Positions 13,701-38,000 of a stretch of DNA of 64,000 nucleotides are shown piece by piece. The stretch spans positions 1-64,000 of the forward strand of contig NZ_JAPSLK010000018.1 in NCBI RefSeq assembly GCF_031180885.1. The letters are read 5' to 3'. Every line of letters begins with the position of its first letter. The stretch's first letter is position 1. The notes below the pieces were generated by a model. The model did not search any database. It was not told the origin of the DNA and saw only the letters and a program-made list of their open reading frames with translations. The position numbers and the translations under genes were made by a program. This DNA is from Saccharothrix sp. (GTDB lineage Bacteria; Actinomycetota; Actinomycetes; Mycobacteriales; Pseudonocardiaceae).

Positions 13701-16700
13701 TCGCGGGCGCGGCGGACGGGACCTCGCTGTCCGAGGGCGTGGGGCAGCTGGTGCTGGAGCGGCTGTCCGACGCGCGGCGCAACGGGCACCGGGTGCTGGC
13801 CGTGATCCGGGGCTCGGCGGTGAACCAGGACGGGGCGTCCAACGGCCTGACCGCGCCGAACGGTCCATCGCAGCAACGGGTCATCCGAGCGGCCTTGGCG
13901 GACGCGGGCGTGCAACCGTCCGAAGTGGACGTTGTCGAAGCGCACGGCACCGGGACCACTTTGGGCGACCCGATCGAGGCGCAGGCCCTGCTGGCTACTT
14001 ACGGCCAGGACCGCGCCGAACCCCTGCTGCTGGGCTCGATCAAGTCCAACCTGGGGCACACCCAGGGCGCGGCGGGCGTCGCCGGGCTGATGAAGGTCGT
14101 GCTGTCGCTGCGCCACGGGCTGGTGCCGCGCACCCTGCACGTGGACGAGCCGTCGCCGCACGTCGACTGGACGGCGGGCGCGGTGCGGCTGGCCACGTCG
14201 GCCGAGCCGCTGGCCGCCTCGCGTCCGCTGCGCGGTGCGGTGTCGTCGTTCGGGATCAGCGGGACCAACGCGCACGTCGTGCTGGAGCAGGCGGACGTGG
14301 AGCCGGTCGAGGGTCCCGCGCCGGAGTTCACGCCGTGGCCGGTGTCCGCGCGGACCGAAGACGCTCTGCGCGACCAGGTCGCTTCGTTGCGGGCGTACGT
14401 GGCGGCGCACCCCGAGCTGCGACCCGTGGACGTCGGTTACACGCTCGCGACCGGGCGGGCCGCGTTCGACCACCGGGCCGTGGTGCTCGGGGACGAGGTG
14501 GTGACCGGGGCCGTCGCTGCCGGCCGGCTGGCGGTGCTGTTCACCGGTCAGGGCGCGCAGCGGTTGGGCATGGGGCGTGAGCTGCGGGTGTTCCCGGTGT
14601 TCGCTTCGGCGTACGACGAGGTGTGCGCGGAGCTGGACCGGCACCTGGACCGGCCGTTGCGCGAGGTGCTGGACAGCGAGGAGCTGCACCAGACCGGCTA
14701 CACGCAGCCGGCGTTGTTCGCGTTCGAGGTGGCGTTGTTCCGGCTGGTGGAGTCGTGGGGGGTGCGGCCGGACTTCGTGGCCGGGCACTCCATCGGCGAG
14801 CTGGCGGCGGCGCACGTGGCCGGGGTGTTCTCGCTGGCGGACGCGGCTCGGCTGGTCGTCGCGCGTGGGCGGTTGATGCAGGCCCTGCCGACCGGTGGGG
14901 TGATGGTGTCCGTGCGCGCGCCTGAGGCTGACGTGGTGCCGCTGCTGGTTGACGGGGTGTCCATCGCGGCGGTGAACAGCCTGGACTCGGTGGTGTTGTC
15001 CGGGGTGGAGGCCGCGACTCTGTCGGTGGCGGAGGAGTTGGCTTCTCGGGGGCACAAGACACAGCGGTTGACGGTGTCGCACGCGTTCCACTCGGCGCTG
15101 ATGGAGCCGATGCTGGCGGAGTTCCGGGCGGTTGCCGAGACGATCGAGTACCGCTCGCCCGTGATTCCGATGGTGTCGACGGCCGGCCTCCGGCCCCCGT
15201 CTCCATCGTCCCAGGGGGGTCCGACAGTTCCAGGCGTCGAGGGTGCAGGAGTTCCGGGCGTCGAGGGTGCTGGGGAGTTCGGCGCGGCGGTTCCGGGCGT
15301 CGACGGACCCGTGGAGTTCGGCGCGGAGTACTGGGTTCGGCAGGTTCGGGAGGCGGTTCGGTTCGCCGACGCGGTGCGGGAGTTGGCTGATGGCGGTGTG
15401 ACCACGTTCCTGGAGTTGGGACCGGATGCCGTGCTCACCGCGTTGGGGCAGGGTGTTGCCGAGGGTGAGTGGATTCCGATGTGCCGCAAGGGACATCACG
15501 AGTCCGCTTCCGTCGCGACCGCGTTCGCCCGGCTTGCTGTGCGTGGCGTTGCGATCGACTGGGCGAGCGTTGTGCCGGGGCGGACCGTGGAACTGCCGAC
15601 CTACGCGTTCCGGCACCAGCGGTTCTGGCCGCGGCCGGGGCTGGGGACCGGGGACGCGACCGGGCTCGGGTTGGCGCGCGCCGACCACCCGTTGTTGCAG
15701 GCGGCACTGGAACTGCCTGGTGGGGGGACGGTGTTCACCGGGCGGTTGTCGTTGAGCACCCACCCGTGGCTGGCGGACCACGTTGTCGGGGACGTCGTGC
15801 TGCTGCCCGGCGCGGCCCTTGTGGAGATGGCCGCGCACGCCGGTCGGGAGACCGGGCGCGGGCGGGTCGGCGAGTTGACCCTGGAGGCCCCGCTGGTGCT
15901 GGCGGACAAGGGCGGTGTCCAGGTGCGGGTGACCGCCGGGGCGGACGGGTCGGTCGAGATCCACTCGCGTGCCGAGGACGACGACGCCTGGACCGCGCAC
16001 GCCACCGGGCACCTGACCGTCGAGACCGGATCGGGCGTTGACCTGCGGGAATGGCCGCCCGCCGGCGCTGTCGAACTGGATGTTTCCAGCGCCTACGACG
16101 ACCTGTTCGCGCGCGGCCTCCGCTACGGCCCGGTGTTCCAGGGGCTGACCGCCGCCTGGCAGCGGGGTGACGAAGTGTTCGCGGAGGTGTCGGTCGAGGA
16201 CGCGGGGCGGTTCGGGCTGCACCCTGCCCTGCTGGACGGTGTGCTCCACGCCCTGGCCGTGAGCGGTGACGGTGAGCTGGTGTTGCCGTTCTCGTGGCAG
16301 GGCTTCGCGGTGCACGCGGTGGGGGCGTCCCGGTTGCGGGCGCGGGTCGTGCCGGGCGATGGCGCGGTGGCGATCACCGTGGCCGACGCGACCGGTGCGC
16401 CCGTGGCGACCGTCGAGGCCCTGGCGGTGCGCCCGGTGTCCCCGGACCAACTGCGGACGGACCGCAACGATCTGCTCCGCCTCGACTGGACCCCGTGGAC
16501 CGGCCCGACGACCACCTGCGACTTCACTGTCCTGGGCGAGACCTTCCCCGATCTGGCGGCACTGGCGGCGGAGATCGCGGCCGGCGCGCCCGCGCCCGAG
16601 GTGGTGGCCGTTCGCTGGGCCCCGACCGAAGGAAACGCGGCGGCGGTGCGGACGGCCACCCACCAGGCGTTGGCGTTGGCGCAGGAGTGGCTGGCGGAGG

Positions 16701-18235
16701 AGGCGTTCGCGGCCTCCAAGCTCGCCTTCGTCACGCGGGGCGCGGTCGCCACCAGCGCCGACGCGGACGTCGACCCGGCCCAGGCGGCGGTGTGGGGCCT
16801 GATCCGCTCCGCCCAGTCGGAGAACGTCGACCGGTTCGTCCTGGTCGACGCCGACGACACCACCGGCCTGGCCGCCGCCCTGGGTACAGAAGAACCCCAA
16901 CTCGCCTTGCGCGGCAACGAGATCCTGGTCCCGCGCCTGGTCCGGGCCACGACCACGCCGGCACCGCTGGCAGGACCCGTCCTGGTCACCGGCGCCTCCG
17001 GCGCGCTCGGCCGGGTCGTCGCGAAACACCTGGTCACCCGGCACGGCGTCCGCGAACTGGTCCTGACCAGCCGCAACCCCCAGCCCGAGCTGCGCGACGA
17101 GCTGACCGCGCTCGGCGCCGACGTCACGATCGCCGCCTGCGACGTGGCCGACCGGGAAGCCCTGGCCAAGCTCCTCGCCGACCACCCGGTGCGCGCGGTC
17201 GTGCACGCGGCGGGCGTGCTGGACGACGGGGTCGTCGGCTCGCTCACCCCCGACCGGCTGGACACCGTGCTGCGGCCCAAGGTCGACGGCGCGGCCAACC
17301 TGCACGAACTGGCCGACGTCGACGCGTTCGTCCTGTTCTCCTCGGCCGCCGGCGTGCTCGGCGGTCCCGGCCAGGCGAACTACGCCGCCGCCAACGCCTA
17401 CCTGGACGCCCTCGCCGACCACCGCCGCGCCACCGGCAAACCCGCCGTGTCGCTGGCCTGGGGGCGCTGGGAGCAGGCGGGCATGGCGGACCGGATGAGC
17501 GAGGCCGACCAGCGGCGCATGGCCCGGTCCGGCATCGACGCCCTGACCCAGGAGGAAGGCCTGGCCCTGCTGGACGCGGCACTCGGCGCGTCCGGCGCGC
17601 TGGCGCCGATCAAGCTCGACCACCGGGTGCTGCGCGAACGGGCCGTGGCGGGCATGGTGCCGCCGGTGCTGCGCGGGCTCGTGCGAGTACCGGCGCGCCG
17701 GGCCGCCGAAGCCGACGCGGGCGCGGTCGACGCGCTGAAGAAGTCGTTGGCGGGCAAGGACGTCGAGGCGGCCACCGCGGTCCTGCTGGACCTGGTGCGC
17801 ACCCAGGTCGCCGGTGTCCTGGCCTACCCGGACGCGGGCGCGGTGCCCGCGGACCGGCCGTTCAACGAACTCGGGTTCGACTCGCTCACCGCGGTCGAGC
17901 TGCGCAACCGGGTCAACGCGGCCACCGGCCTGCGGCTGCCCGCGACGCTGGTGTTCGACCACCCGACGTCGCAGGCGCTGGCCGCCCACCTGGCCGCCGA
18001 ACTGACCGGCGAAGGCGGAGCGGCCAACGGCGTCCTCGCCGCCTTCGCCGGGCTCGACCAGCTCGAAGAGTCCCTCGCGGACGTCGACGAGCAGTCGCGG
18101 ACGCGGCTGTCGCTGCGGCTGCGGGAAGTGCTGTCCAAGCTCGGCGCGTCCGAAGCGCCGACCACCAACGACATCGAGTCCGCCACCGATGACGAGGTCT
18201 TCGCTCTCATCGACAGCGAACTGGGGATCTCGTGA
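7796..18235 (+). CDS. Type I modular PKS, two modules (c, d)
   Basis: 3479 residues. The start ATG follows GGGGAG, 2 bp after the previous stop. An N-terminal coiled-coil docking segment (residues 1-30) precedes KS1 (7890-9130), AT1 (9590-10610), DH1 (10670-11470), KR1 (11500-12650), ACP1 (12760-12975), KS2 (13020-14290), AT2 (14530-15640), DH2 (15670-16440), KR2 (16470-17650), ACP2 (17790-18010) and a C-terminal docking tail. AT1 has GHSQG and YASH, predicting methylmalonyl-CoA; AT2 has GHSIG and HAFH, predicting malonyl-CoA. Both KRs have the B-type Asp (MDD or LDD) and intact Ser/Tyr. In both DHs the Gly of HxxxGxxxxP is Asp ([20 protein letters not shown]), while the second catalytic Asp is kept. 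Expected contribution: a methyl-branched and a plain C=C, extending the polyene. The gene carries three dispersed repeats and an Ala/Pro/Asp-rich low-complexity insert in the KS1-AT1 linker (about 9340-9430). Confidence 0.96.
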   Translation: MAEEKLVAALRASLKENERLREQNRKLDSTLREPIAIVGTACRFPGGVRTPDDLWELVAQGRDGITGFPTDRGWNLAELYDPTPGAAGKSYTREGGFLHDAAEFDAEFFGISPREALTMDPQQRLLLETSWEAFENAGIDPVALRGAAVGVFAGMMYHDYAENNSTGAIASGRVAYTLGLEGPAVTIDTACSSSLVALHLAAQSLRNGECSLALAGGVTVMATPGTYVEFSKQRGLSADGRCKSFAAAADGTGFAEGVGMLVVERLSDARRNGHPVLAIVRGSAVNQDGASNGLTAPSGPAQQRVIRAALAQARLAAHQVDVVEAHGTGTTLGDPIEAQALLATYGQDRERPLWLGSIKSNIGHTQAAAGAAAVIKMIGALRHGVLPKTLHVDRPSDQVDWTEGAVSLLTSAVEWPAGEEPRRAGISSFGVSGTNAHVILEEPPAEAPAPAAGEVVHAPADAEDAPASGPRLHSPTGVRQFRVAAPVDAGVVPWVLSARTAEALRAQATKLADHLAADPAAANPAADPAADAAAANSASVTGPAGIGDPAGIAATLAARSRFEHRAVVVGSGDDLLAGVEAVAAGEHPTTGEALEEPKVVFMFPGQGSQWVGMAVELLDTSPVFAQRMTECAEAIDRFTDWSLLDVVRDVEGAPSLDRVDVVQPVLFAVMVSLAALWRSYGVEPSAVVGHSQGEIAAAAVVGALSLEDAARVVTLRSKAIAAGLAGRGGMASVAAPRADVEARIARWDDRISVAAVNGPSATVVSGEPQALRELLADCEADGVRMRIIPVDYASHSAQVESIKDELLTVLAAVEPRTADIPLYSTLTGEAGTAVLDADYWYANLRGTVRFQDAVERLLADGHNVFVEVSAHPVLGMGVREILDAATTPTALVGSLRRDEGGLQRFLTSLGEAHVRGVAVDWSRHATGAKTTLPTYAFQHQRYWQVEQSTVDAGGLGVSSVAHPLLGAALTVPERDLVVLTGRVDLDTHPWLADHAVLDTVLLPGTALVDLAIRAGDQVGCPVVEELTITTPLVVQGGVTLRLTVDAPDDNGRRALGVYAQTDAEQTAGLWTRHATGVLAEGTTRADHLIEWPPADAKPIDTTDLYDRLAALGLNYGPTFQGLRAAWRRGEDTFAEVVLQGEPDTFGLHPALLDGALHALAADISDGRPHLPFSWTGVTLHAEGATSLRVRFTKTGPDTASLTIADAAGSPVASIDTLTVRPVALDALKGRTGHVENLFALDWTPLNPSSPQKQSPQKMSSPRETMETGAGGHDLLHITPTDDVLTATTEALTALQTRLADPDGPTLVVVTRPGDLAGAAVRGLVRSAQAENPDRFVLLEAEDPTPDQVAAALATGEPVLAIHDGEIRAPRLTRVPDPAGDSPFSPDSTVLVTGGTGTLGAHIARHLVTAHGVRNLVLTSRRGLEAQGAQELRAELADLGATAHVVARDVADREQAEQLLADHPVTAIVHTAGVMDDGTVASLRPDQLATVLRPKVDAARHLDELAGDLTAFVLFSSAAGTFGSPGQGGYAAANAALDALAQRRRAAGKPAQSLAWGLWAQRSEMTADVGSAELNRMARTGMGELSTEDGLALFDAAVKAGDALLVPVPLDLTARADVPPLLRGLVRAPRRAASGSSLAQRLAEVPAERRDEVVLEVVLARVAAVLGYARAEQLPAGRAFKDLGFDSLTALDLRNQLSAATGLRLPATLVFDYPTPDALAAHLLDQLSGSTATTTVETTRHDHEPIAIVGMACRFPGGVRTPEDLWRLLVDGGDAIGAFPTDRGWDLDTLFHPDPDHPGTVTTDRGGFLHDAADFDPGFFGISPREALAMDPQQRLLLETSWEALERAGIDPTTLRGSRTGVYAGVMYNDYGIVVSGSAESVDGFLSTGNSGGVVSGRVSYTLGLEGPAMTVDTACSSSLVAVHLAVSALRNGECSLALAGGVSVMSLPGTFQEFSRQRNLAADGRCKSFAGAADGTSLSEGVGQLVLERLSDARRNGHRVLAVIRGSAVNQDGASNGLTAPNGPSQQRVIRAALADAGVQPSEVDVVEAHGTGTTLGDPIEAQALLATYGQDRAEPLLLGSIKSNLGHTQGAAGVAGLMKVVLSLRHGLVPRTLHVDEPSPHVDWTAGAVRLATSAEPLAASRPLRGAVSSFGISGTNAHVVLEQADVEPVEGPAPEFTPWPVSARTEDALRDQVASLRAYVAAHPELRPVDVGYTLATGRAAFDHRAVVLGDEVVTGAVAAGRLAVLFTGQGAQRLGMGRELRVFPVFASAYDEVCAELDRHLDRPLREVLDSEELHQTGYTQPALFAFEVALFRLVESWGVRPDFVAGHSIGELAAAHVAGVFSLADAARLVVARGRLMQALPTGGVMVSVRAPEADVVPLLVDGVSIAAVNSLDSVVLSGVEAATLSVAEELASRGHKTQRLTVSHAFHSALMEPMLAEFRAVAETIEYRSPVIPMVSTAGLRPPSPSSQGGPTVPGVEGAGVPGVEGAGEFGAAVPGVDGPVEFGAEYWVRQVREAVRFADAVRELADGGVTTFLELGPDAVLTALGQGVAEGEWIPMCRKGHHESASVATAFARLAVRGVAIDWASVVPGRTVELPTYAFRHQRFWPRPGLGTGDATGLGLARADHPLLQAALELPGGGTVFTGRLSLSTHPWLADHVVGDVVLLPGAALVEMAAHAGRETGRGRVGELTLEAPLVLADKGGVQVRVTAGADGSVEIHSRAEDDDAWTAHATGHLTVETGSGVDLREWPPAGAVELDVSSAYDDLFARGLRYGPVFQGLTAAWQRGDEVFAEVSVEDAGRFGLHPALLDGVLHALAVSGDGELVLPFSWQGFAVHAVGASRLRARVVPGDGAVAITVADATGAPVATVEALAVRPVSPDQLRTDRNDLLRLDWTPWTGPTTTCDFTVLGETFPDLAALAAEIAAGAPAPEVVAVRWAPTEGNAAAVRTATHQALALAQEWLAEEAFAASKLAFVTRGAVATSADADVDPAQAAVWGLIRSAQSENVDRFVLVDADDTTGLAAALGTEEPQLALRGNEILVPRLVRATTTPAPLAGPVLVTGASGALGRVVAKHLVTRHGVRELVLTSRNPQPELRDELTALGADVTIAACDVADREALAKLLADHPVRAVVHAAGVLDDGVVGSLTPDRLDTVLRPKVDGAANLHELADVDAFVLFSSAAGVLGGPGQANYAAANAYLDALADHRRATGKPAVSLAWGRWEQAGMADRMSEADQRRMARSGIDALTQEEGLALLDAALGASGALAPIKLDHRVLRERAVAGMVPPVLRGLVRVPARRAAEADAGAVDALKKSLAGKDVEAATAVLLDLVRTQVAGVLAYPDAGAVPADRPFNELGFDSLTAVELRNRVNAATGLRLPATLVFDHPTSQALAAHLAAELTGEGGAANGVLAAFAGLDQLEESLADVDEQSRTRLSLRLREVLSKLGASEAPTTNDIESATDDEVFALIDSELGIS
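9189..9243 (-). repeat. Dispersed in-frame repeat, copy 2
   Basis: Reverse orientation relative to copy 1: GGCCTCCGGCCCCCGTCTCC then CCCACGGGGGTACGACAATTC. It lies in the KS1-AT1 linker of the second PKS gene and is read as [16 protein letters not shown], a frame used by no other copy. An Ala-rich low-complexity expansion follows about 100 bp downstream. Confidence 0.85.
11567..11609 (+). repeat. Dispersed in-frame repeat, copy 3
   Basis: Forward orientation: GTGAGACCATGGAGACG then GGGGCCGGAGGCC, in the linker between DH1 and the structural half of KR1. It is read as [14 protein letters not shown]. Upstream is a short direct duplication of a CCCCCCAGAA-type unit (11540-11565), giving [13 protein letters not shown]. 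Confidence 0.82.
15180..15325 (-). repeat. Dispersed repeat copy 4 with tandem tail
   Basis: Reverse-oriented core (15180-15240), read as [13 protein letters not shown], followed by tandem units related to GTTCCGGGCGTCGAGGGTGC, read as [16 protein letters not shown]. It fills the loop between the STA and EYWVRQ motifs near the end of the malonyl-AT of module d. The uninterrupted AT of module b has about 10 residues there; this one has about 49. Confidence 0.85.
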
Positions 18236-18260
18236 TGTTCTTCGAGAGGGGCGAGGGGTA

Positions 18261-29072
<10,812 letters not shown>

Positions 29073-29099
29073 AGAAGGTCGCGCTGAGGAGGGCAACTG

Positions 29100-32000
29100 A
29101 TGGCCAACGAAGAGCAGCTTGTCGAGTACCTCCGACGCGTGACGGCAGACCTCCAGAAGACCAAGCAGAAGCTGAAGGAGGCCACCGAGCGGGAGCCGAT
29201 CGCCATCGTGGGCATCGGCTGCCGCTTCCCGGGCGGGGTGCGGTCCGCCGAGGGGCTGTGGGAGGTGGTGCGGTCCGGCGCGGACTGCACCACCGACTTC
29301 CCCACCGACCGCGGCTGGGACCTCGACGCCCTGTTCGACCCGAACAGCCCGAGCGGTACCAGCTACGTCCGGCGCGGCGGGTTCATCCCCGAGGCGACCG
29401 GGTTCGACGCCGGGTTCTTCGGCATCTCGCCGCGCGAGGCGCTGGCCATGGACCCGCAGCAGCGGATGATGCTGGAGGCGTCCTGGGAGGCGTTCGAGCA
29501 CGCCGGCATCGACCCGGACTCGTTGCGGGGCAGCAAGACCGGCGTGTTCGTCGGGGCCAACAGCGCCGAGTACCTGACCGCGATGCAGCGCAACATGGAC
29601 GCGTTGATCGGCTACACCATGACCGGTGTGGCGGGCAGTGTCGTGTCCGGCCGCGTGTCCTACACGCTGGGTCTCGAAGGCCCGGCGGTCACCGTGGACA
29701 CCGCGTGTTCGTCTTCGCTGGTTGCGGTGCACGTGGCCGCGCACGCCCTGCGCAACGGCGACTGCTCGTTGGCGCTCGCGGGCGGGGTGTGCGTGATCTC
29801 CACGCCGGGGACGTTCGTCGAGTTCTCCAGCCAGCGCGGGCTCGCGCCGGACGGCCGGGTGAAGGCCTTCGCCTCCGCCGCCGACGGCACCGCGTTCGGT
29901 GAGGGCGTCGGCGTGCTGGTGCTGGAGAAGCTGTCCGACGCGCGGCGCAACGGCCACCACGTGCTCGCGGTCGTGCGCGGGTCGGCGGTGAACCAGGACG
30001 GGGCGTCCAACGGCCTCACCGCGCCCAACGGTCCCTCGCAGCAACGGGTCATCCGTGCGGCACTGGCCAACGCCGGCCTCGCACCGTCCGATGTGGACGC
30101 CGTCGAAGCGCACGGCACCGGCACCACCCTCGGCGACCCGGTCGAGGCACAGGCCCTGCTGGCCACCTACGGCAAGGACCGGGACCGGCCGCTGTGGCTC
30201 GGTTCGGTGAAGTCCAACCTCGGGCACACGCAGGCCGCCGCCGGCGTCGCGGGCGTCATCAAGATGGTCATGGCGCTGCGCAACAACGAGCTGCCGCCCA
30301 CCCTCAACGTGGACACCCCGTCCCACCACGTCGACTGGGGCGATGGCGCGGTCAAGCTGGTCACCGAATCTGTCGCGTGGACGCCGGGGGACAAGCCGCG
30401 CCGCGCGGGCGTGTCGTCGTTCGGCATCTCCGGCACCAACGCCCACGTCGTGATCGAGGAAGCTCCCCCAGAGGAAGCTCACACCGCCGAGTCGCCCGAA
30501 GTGACCGTCGCGGACGGCCCGGCGCTGTGGGTGTTGTCCGCCAAGACCGAGGCCGCGCTCCGCGACCAGGCCGCCCGCCTGCGCGACCACGTCGAAGGCC
30601 TGGACACCCACGGGATCGCGCACACCCTGGCCACCACCCGCGCCCGCTTCGAGCACCGGGCCGTGCTGGTCGGCTCCCGCGACGAACTCGACTCCGCTCT
30701 CCAAGCGCTGGCCGAGGGCGGGGCAGCCCCGAACATGGTCACCGGCACGGCCGAGGTCGGCGACCGGACCGCGTTCCTGTTCCCCGGCCAGGGGTCCCAG
30801 TGGCTCGGGATGGCCGCCGAACTCCTGGAGACCTCCCCGGTCTTCGCCCAGCGCATGGCCGAGTGCGCGGAGGCCGTCGACCGGCACACCGACTGGTCCC
30901 TGCTCGACGTGCTGCGCGGCGTGCCCGGCGCGGCCTCGCTGGACCGCGTGGACGTCGTCCAGCCCGCCCTGTTCGCGATGATGGTGTCGCTGGCGGCCCT
31001 GTGGCGCTCGCACGGCGTGGAGCCGGCCGCCGTGGTCGGCCACTCCCAGGGCGAGATCGCCGCGGCCTGCGTCGCGGGCGCGTTGTCGCTGGAGGACGCG
31101 GCGCTCGTGGTGACCCTGCGCAGCCAGGCCATCGCCGTGGACCTCGCCGGGCGCGGCGGCATGGTGTCGGTGTCCGCGCCGATCGCCGAGGTCGCCAAGC
31201 GGCTGCCCCAGGGCGTCTCGGTCGCCGCCGTCAACGGCCCGTCCACCGTCGTCGTGTCCGGCGACAACGAAGGCCTCGACCAGCTGATGGCCGAGTGCGA
31301 GCGCGACGGCGTCCGCGCCCGGCGCATCGACGTGGACTACGCCTCGCACTCCGCGCACGTCGAGTCGATGCGCGACGAGTTGCTGCGCGTGCTGGCGCCG
31401 ATCAGGCCGCGCACGTCGGAGATCCCGTTCTGCTCCACGGTCGTCGGCGAGCCGATCGACACCGCCGAGCTGACCGCCGAGTACTGGTACCGCAACCTGC
31501 GGCAGACCGTCGAGTTCGAGGACACCGTGCGCGGCCTGGTCGCGGCGGGCGTCGACTCGTTCATCGAGGTCAGCCCGCACCCGGTGCTGGTGCCGGCGGT
31601 GGGTGACCTGCTGGCGGACGGCGGTTCCGTCGTGGGCACGCTGCGCCGCGACGACGGTGGCGTGCGGCGGTTCCTGCTGTCCCTGGGCCAGGCCCACGCC
31701 CGTGGCGTCCAGCCGGACTTCTCGACCCTGGTCAGCGGCCGGCCGGTCGCCCTGCCGACCTACGCGTTCCAGCACCAGACGTACTGGCCCAAGGAGGTGG
31801 GCGCGCCCGCCGACGCCGCCGGCCTGGGCCTGGGCTCCACCGGCCACCCGTTGCTCGGGGCGACCGTGGCGCTGGCGGGCGCGGACGGCGTGCTGCTGAC
31901 CGGGCGGCTGTCGGTGTCCGCGCACCCGTGGCTGGCCGACCACCGGGTCGCCGGCCGGATCTTCCTGCCCGGCACGGCGTTCGTCGAGCTGGCCGTGCGC

Positions 32001-35000
32001 GCCGGCGACGAGGTCGGCGCCACCGCGGTGGAGGAACTGACCCTCGAAGCGCCGCTGATCGTGCCGGAGAAGGGGTCCGTGCAGGTCCAGCTGCGGGTCG
32101 GCGAGCCGGACGCGGCCGGCGCGCGGCGGCTGACCGTCCACTCGCGACTCGAAGAAGACGGGGCCTGGGTGCGGCACGCCACCGGCACCCTGACCAGCGG
32201 CGCTGTGCCCACGGTCGCGGCGAGGGAGTGGCCGCCGGCCGGGGCGGAGGCCGTGGAGATCGGCGAGCTGTACGACCGGTTCGCGGCCCTGGGCATCACC
32301 TACGGTCCGGCGTTCCACGGGCTGCGGTCGGTGTGGCGGCGCGGGGACGAGGTGTTCGCCGAGGTCGCCGCGCCCGAGCAGGCCGACGTGGCCGGGTTCG
32401 GGCTGCACCCCGCGGTGCTGGACGCGGCGCTGCACCCGTTGGCGCTGGGCGTGTTCACCGCCGACGCCGAAGGCCCGTGGCTGCCGTTCGCCTGGCACGG
32501 CGTGACCCTGCACGCGACCGGCGCCACCGCCCTGCGGGTGTCCCTGCGAACGGCCGGGGCGAACGCGGTCGCGGTGTCCGCGGCCGACCACACCGGCGCG
32601 CCCGTCGTCTCGGTCGACGCGCTGGCCGTGCGCCCGCTGCCCGCGAACGCGCTGGCGGAGCTGGGCAACCCGCGTCACGAGGCCATGCACGTCCTGGACT
32701 GGGCACCCGTCCCGGTCGCGGACGGCGAGGTATCCCTGGTCGAGGCCACCGACCTCGACTCCCTCACCGACGTCCCCGACTTCGTGGTGCTCCGCGTGTC
32801 GGCCGAGGGCTCGCTGATCGACGCCACCTACACAGCCGTCAACCAGGTCCTCACCGCAGCCCAGACGTGGCTGGCCGACGAGCGCTTCGAGAACTCCCGC
32901 CTGGTCGTCCTCACCCCGGGGGCCGCCAACCCGGCGCTGGCCGCCGTGTGGGGCCTGATCCGGTCCGCCCAGTCGGAGAACCCGGGCCGGTTCGTGCTGG
33001 TGGACGCCGACGACACCACCCACCTCGCCGCCGCCCTGCGGACCGGCGAACCCCAGCTCGCCCTGCGCGACGGCCAGGTCCTCGCGCCCCGCCTGGCCAA
33101 GGCCCCCGGCGAGCCGGGCTCGCTCAAGCTCACCGGAACCGTGCTGATCACGGGCGCTTCCGGCGTCCTGGGCGGCCTGGTCGCCCGCCACCTCGCCACC
33201 CACCACGACGTCGAGCACCTGGTCCTCGCCGGCCGCCGCGGCCTGACCGACGAACTGGCTCTTTTGCGCGACGAGCTGACCGGCGTCCGAGTCACGGTCG
33301 CCGCCTGCGACGCCGCCGACCGAGACGCCTTGGCCGCGCTGATCGCCGAACACCCGCCCACGGCGGTCGTGCACACGGCGGGCGTGCTGGACGACGGCGT
33401 TCTGTCCTCGCTCACCCCCGAGCGCATTGCGACCACGTTGCGGCCCAAGGTCGACGCCGTGGTCAACCTGCACGAACTGGTCGGTGACGTCGAGGCCTTC
33501 GTGGTGTTCTCGTCGGCCGCCGGCGTGTTCGGCGGACCCGGCCAGGCGAACTACGCCGCAGCAAACGCTTTCGTGGACGCCTTCGCCGCCCACCGCCGCG
33601 CGCAGGGCAAGCCCGCCGTCGCACTGGCCTGGGGCATGTGGGAGCAGCGCACCGGCCTGACCGGGGCGCTGGACGACGCCGACCTGGCCCGGATGCGCCG
33701 CTCCGGCGTCCGACCGCTGTCCACCGAGGACGGTCTGGAGCTGTTCGACCAGGCCCTCACCGCGCCCGAGGCCGCGCTGGTGCCGATCCGGCTCGACCTG
33801 GCCGCCTTGCGCGAGCAGGGACCGGCCCTGGCTTCCGTGCTGCGCGGCCTGGTCCGCACCCCGAACCGCCGCCAGGTCGAAGCCGGCGCCGCCGCCGCGT
33901 CCGACCTCGTCTCCCGGCTGGCCGGCCGGGGCGTCGAGGAGCGGCGCAAGGAACTGCTCGACATCGTCCGCACCCAGGTAGCGGTCGTGTTGGGGCACAG
34001 CGACGGCAGTGCGGTCGGCGCGGCGAAGGCGTTCAAGGAACTGGGTTTCGACTCGCTGACCGCCGTCGAGTTCCGCAACCGCCTCAACGCCGTGGTCGGC
34101 CTGCGCCTGCCCGCGACCCTGATCTTCGACTACCCCAACCCGACCGCGCTCGCCGAGCACCTGGACGCCGAGCTGTTCGACGGCGCCGCCGCGGCGGCCG
34201 TGGTGACCGTGTCGCGGGAGACCGACGAGCCGATCGCGATCGTCGGCATGGGCTGCCGGTTCCCCGGCGGCGTCACCTCGCCCGAGCAGCTGTGGGACCT
34301 GGTGGCGTCGGGCGTGGACGCGGTGTCGGGCTTCCCGACCGACCGCGGCTGGGACCTGGACAACCTGGTCGACCCCGACCCGGAGAAGCCCGGCCGCACG
34401 TACTGCGGCGAGGGCGCGTTCCTGTACGACGCGGCCTGGTTCGACGCCGGGTTCTTCGGCATCTCGCGGCGCGAGGCGCTGGCGATGGACCCGCAGCAGC
34501 GGCTGTTCCTGGAGACGTCGTGGGAGGCCGTGGAGCGGGCGGGCATCGACCCGACCACGTTGCGCGGCAGCCGGACCGGCGTGTTCGCGGGCCTGATGTA
34601 CCACGACTACACCGCCCACCTCCAGCACCTGCCCGACGAGCTGGACGGGTTCATCGGCACCGGCATCGCGGGCGGTGTGGTGTCCGGCCGGGTGTCCTAC
34701 GTGCTGGGCCTGGAGGGTCCGGCGGTCACCGTCGACACCGCGTGCTCGTCCTCGCTGGTCACCATGCACCTCGCGGCCCAGGCGCTGCGGCGCGGCGAGT
34801 GCACGCTGGCGTTGGCCGGCGGTGTGACGGTGCTGGCCACGCCCAACGCGTTCATCGACTTCAGCCGGCAGCGGGCGCTCGCACCGGACGGCCGCTGCAA
34901 GTCGTTCGCGGCGGCGGCCGACGGCACCGGCTGGGGCGAGGGCGTCGGCGTCCTGGTGCTGGAACGCCTGTCCGACGCCCGCCGCAACGGCCACCCCGTG

Positions 35001-38000
35001 CTGGCGGTCGTGCGCGGCACGGCGGTGAACCAGGACGGCGCGTCCAACGGCATGACCGCGCCCAACGGCCCGTCCCAGCAACGCCTGATCCACCAGGCGC
35101 TCGCCGACGCCGGTCTCCGACCATCCGAAGTGGACGCCGTCGAGGCGCACGGCACCGGCACCACGTTGGGCGACCCGATCGAAGCGCAGTCCCTCCTCGC
35201 CACCTACGGCAAGGACCGGGACCAGCCGCTGTGGCTGGGCTCGATCAAGTCCAACATCGGCCACACCCAGGCCGCCGCCGGCGTGGCGGGCGTGATCAAG
35301 ATGGTCGAGGCGATCCGCCACGGCGTGCTGCCCGCGACCCTCCACGTCGACGCGCCGTCACCCCACGTGGACTGGGCCGATGGCGCCGTCCAGCTGCTCG
35401 CCGAGTCGATGCCGTGGCCGGAGACCGGCCGTCCGCGCCGGGCGGGCGTGTCGTCGTTCGGCATCTCCGGCACCAACGCCCACGCCATCATCGAACAGGC
35501 CCCGGACACCGTCGAGGTCAACACTTCGGTCGACCTCCCGGTGGTGCCCTTGGTCCTGTCCGGCCGCGACCGGGACGCCCTGCGCGACCAGGCCTCCCGC
35601 CTGCTGACCCACCTCGCCGACAGCCCCGCCGACACCGGCTTCTCCCTGGCCACGACCCGGACGGCGTTCCGACACCGCGCGGTCGTCGTGGGCACGCCCG
35701 ACGAACTCCGCGACCGCTTGGCCGCGCTGTCCCGGGGCGAGTCCGTGCCCGGTGTGGTGGAGGGCGTGGCGGAGGACTCCGGCACGGCGTTCCTGTTCAC
35801 CGGCCAGGGCGCACAACGCCTGGGGATGGGCCGTGAACTGCGGGTGTACCCCGCGTTCGCTTCGGCCTTCGACGCCGTGTGCGCCGAGCTGGACCAGCAC
35901 CTGGACCGGCCGTTGGCCGAGGTCATCGACACCGAGGACGTGCACCGGACCGGCTACACCCAGCCCGCGCTGTTCGCCTTCGAGGTGGCCCTGTTCCGGT
36001 TGCTGGAGTCCTGGGGCGTCCGGCCGGACTTCGTGGCGGGTCACTCCATCGGCGAGCTGGCGGCGGCCCACGTCGCCGGCGTCTTCTCCCTGCCCGACGC
36101 GGCCCGTCTGGTGACCGCCCGCGGTCGCCTCATGCAGGCGTTGCCAACCGGCGGCGCGATGGTCGCCGTGCAGGCGACGGAGGCCGAGGTGACGCCGCTC
36201 ATTGGTGACAAGGTCGCCATCGCCGCCATCAACGGCCCGTCGTCGATCGTCCTGTCGGGTGATGAGGCCGAAACCCTCGCCGTGGCCGCCGAACTGGCCT
36301 CGCGAGGCCGCAAGACCAAGCGCCTCACGGTGTCGCACGCGTTCCACTCGCCCTTGATGGACCCGATGCTGGCCGAGTTCCGCGCGGTCGCCGAGACGAT
36401 CACCTACCACGCGCCCACGATCCCGATGGTGTCGACCGCCGGCCTCCGGCCCCCGTCTCCATCGTCCCACGAGGGTCTGACAGTTCCAGGCGTCGAGGGT
36501 GCGGAAGTTCCGGGCGTCGAGGTGCCGGTGGAGTTCGGCGCGGAGTACTGGGTGCGGCAGGTCCGGGGCGCTGTGCGGTTCGCCGAGGCCGTCGAGGTTC
36601 TGTCCGACCGGGGTGTGCGGACGTTCCTCGAACTGGGGCCGGACGCCGTACTCACCGCGATGGGTCAGGAGAGCGCGGCCGACGCCGCCTTCGTCCCCAC
36701 CCAGCGCAAGGACCGCACCGGACCGGCCGTGCTGACCGAAGCCCTAGCGCGCCTGCACAGCCGGGGCGTCACCGTCGACTGGGCGGCGTTCTTCGCCGGT
36801 GCGCGCCGGGTCGACCTGCCCACTTACGCGTTCCAGCGCATCCGCCTGTGGCCGGACGCCCCCGCCGAGAAACCCGTCACCGACGACTTCTGGGCCGCCG
36901 TCGACCGCGCCGACCTGGGCGCGCTGCTCGGCCTGGACGACTCGGCGTCGCTCAAGGACGTCGTCGCGGCCCTGGCCGCCTACCGACGCGGCCCCGCACC
37001 CGGTCACCAGGTGCGCTGGCGCCCGGTGCCCACCTTGCCGACCCCGTCCCTGCGCGGGATCTGGCTGGTCCCGGCCGACGAACAGCCCATCGCCGACGCC
37101 CTCACCCGCGCCGGGGCCGACGTCCGCACCTACACCCACGCCACCGCCGACGCCCTGCTCATCCTGGCCCCGGACCGGATCGTCTCCGGCGTCCTGGCCA
37201 CCTCGGGCACCCCGGCCGCCCTCCTCGCCGAACTCGACAAGGCGCGCCTGGACACCCCGGTCTGGTACCTGACGCGCGGCGCGGTCGCCGTCACCCCGAC
37301 CGACCGGATCACCGACCTGACCGGTGCCGCCGTGTGGGGCCACGCCCGTTCGGCCGCCGTCACCTCACCCCGCGCCTGGGGTGGTGTGGTCGACCTGCCC
37401 GAAGTCCCGGACGACCGCACCTTCACGACCCTGACCGCCGTGCTCACCAAGGACGCGGGGGAGGACCAGGTCGCCGTGCGCCCGGCCGGCGTGTTCGCCC
37501 GCCGCCTGCTCACCGCGCCCGCCACGCCACCGTGGACCCCCACGGGACCGGTGGCCGTGCACGGCGGCCCACTGGCCGACAAGATCGCCGCACTCCTCAA
37601 CGACGCCGACGTGAAGGTCACCACCGGCGCCGCCGAGACCCTGATCGTCACCAGCGACGCCGACGACCCCATCGCCACCGCCCAGGTGTCCGACGCGACC
37701 CGGCTCATCCTGGTGTCCACAGTGGACGAACTCTTCGGCCTCGGCGGCTCACCGGAAACCGCCGCAACCTTCGACGCCCTGGCCCACCAGCGCGAAGGGG
37801 CGCTGTCGGTCACCGTCGACCAGACCGCCGAGGGGTTCCTCACCGCGATCGGGGACGGCCGGGTCGCCGGCACCCCCGACTGGGCCGCGTTCGTGCCCGG
37901 CTACACCGAGTTCCGGCCCAGCCCGCTGCTGCGGGAGCTGCCGGACGCCCTGCGGCACGCCGCCGAGGCCGACGACGGCGGGGGAGCCGACGTCGACAGC

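Noticed and set aside
18189-18260. Upstream start for the third PKS gene
   Set aside because: This segment overlaps the end of the previous PKS gene, and its peptide is unlike a docking domain. GTG 18261 has a ribosome site and a canonical coiled coil.
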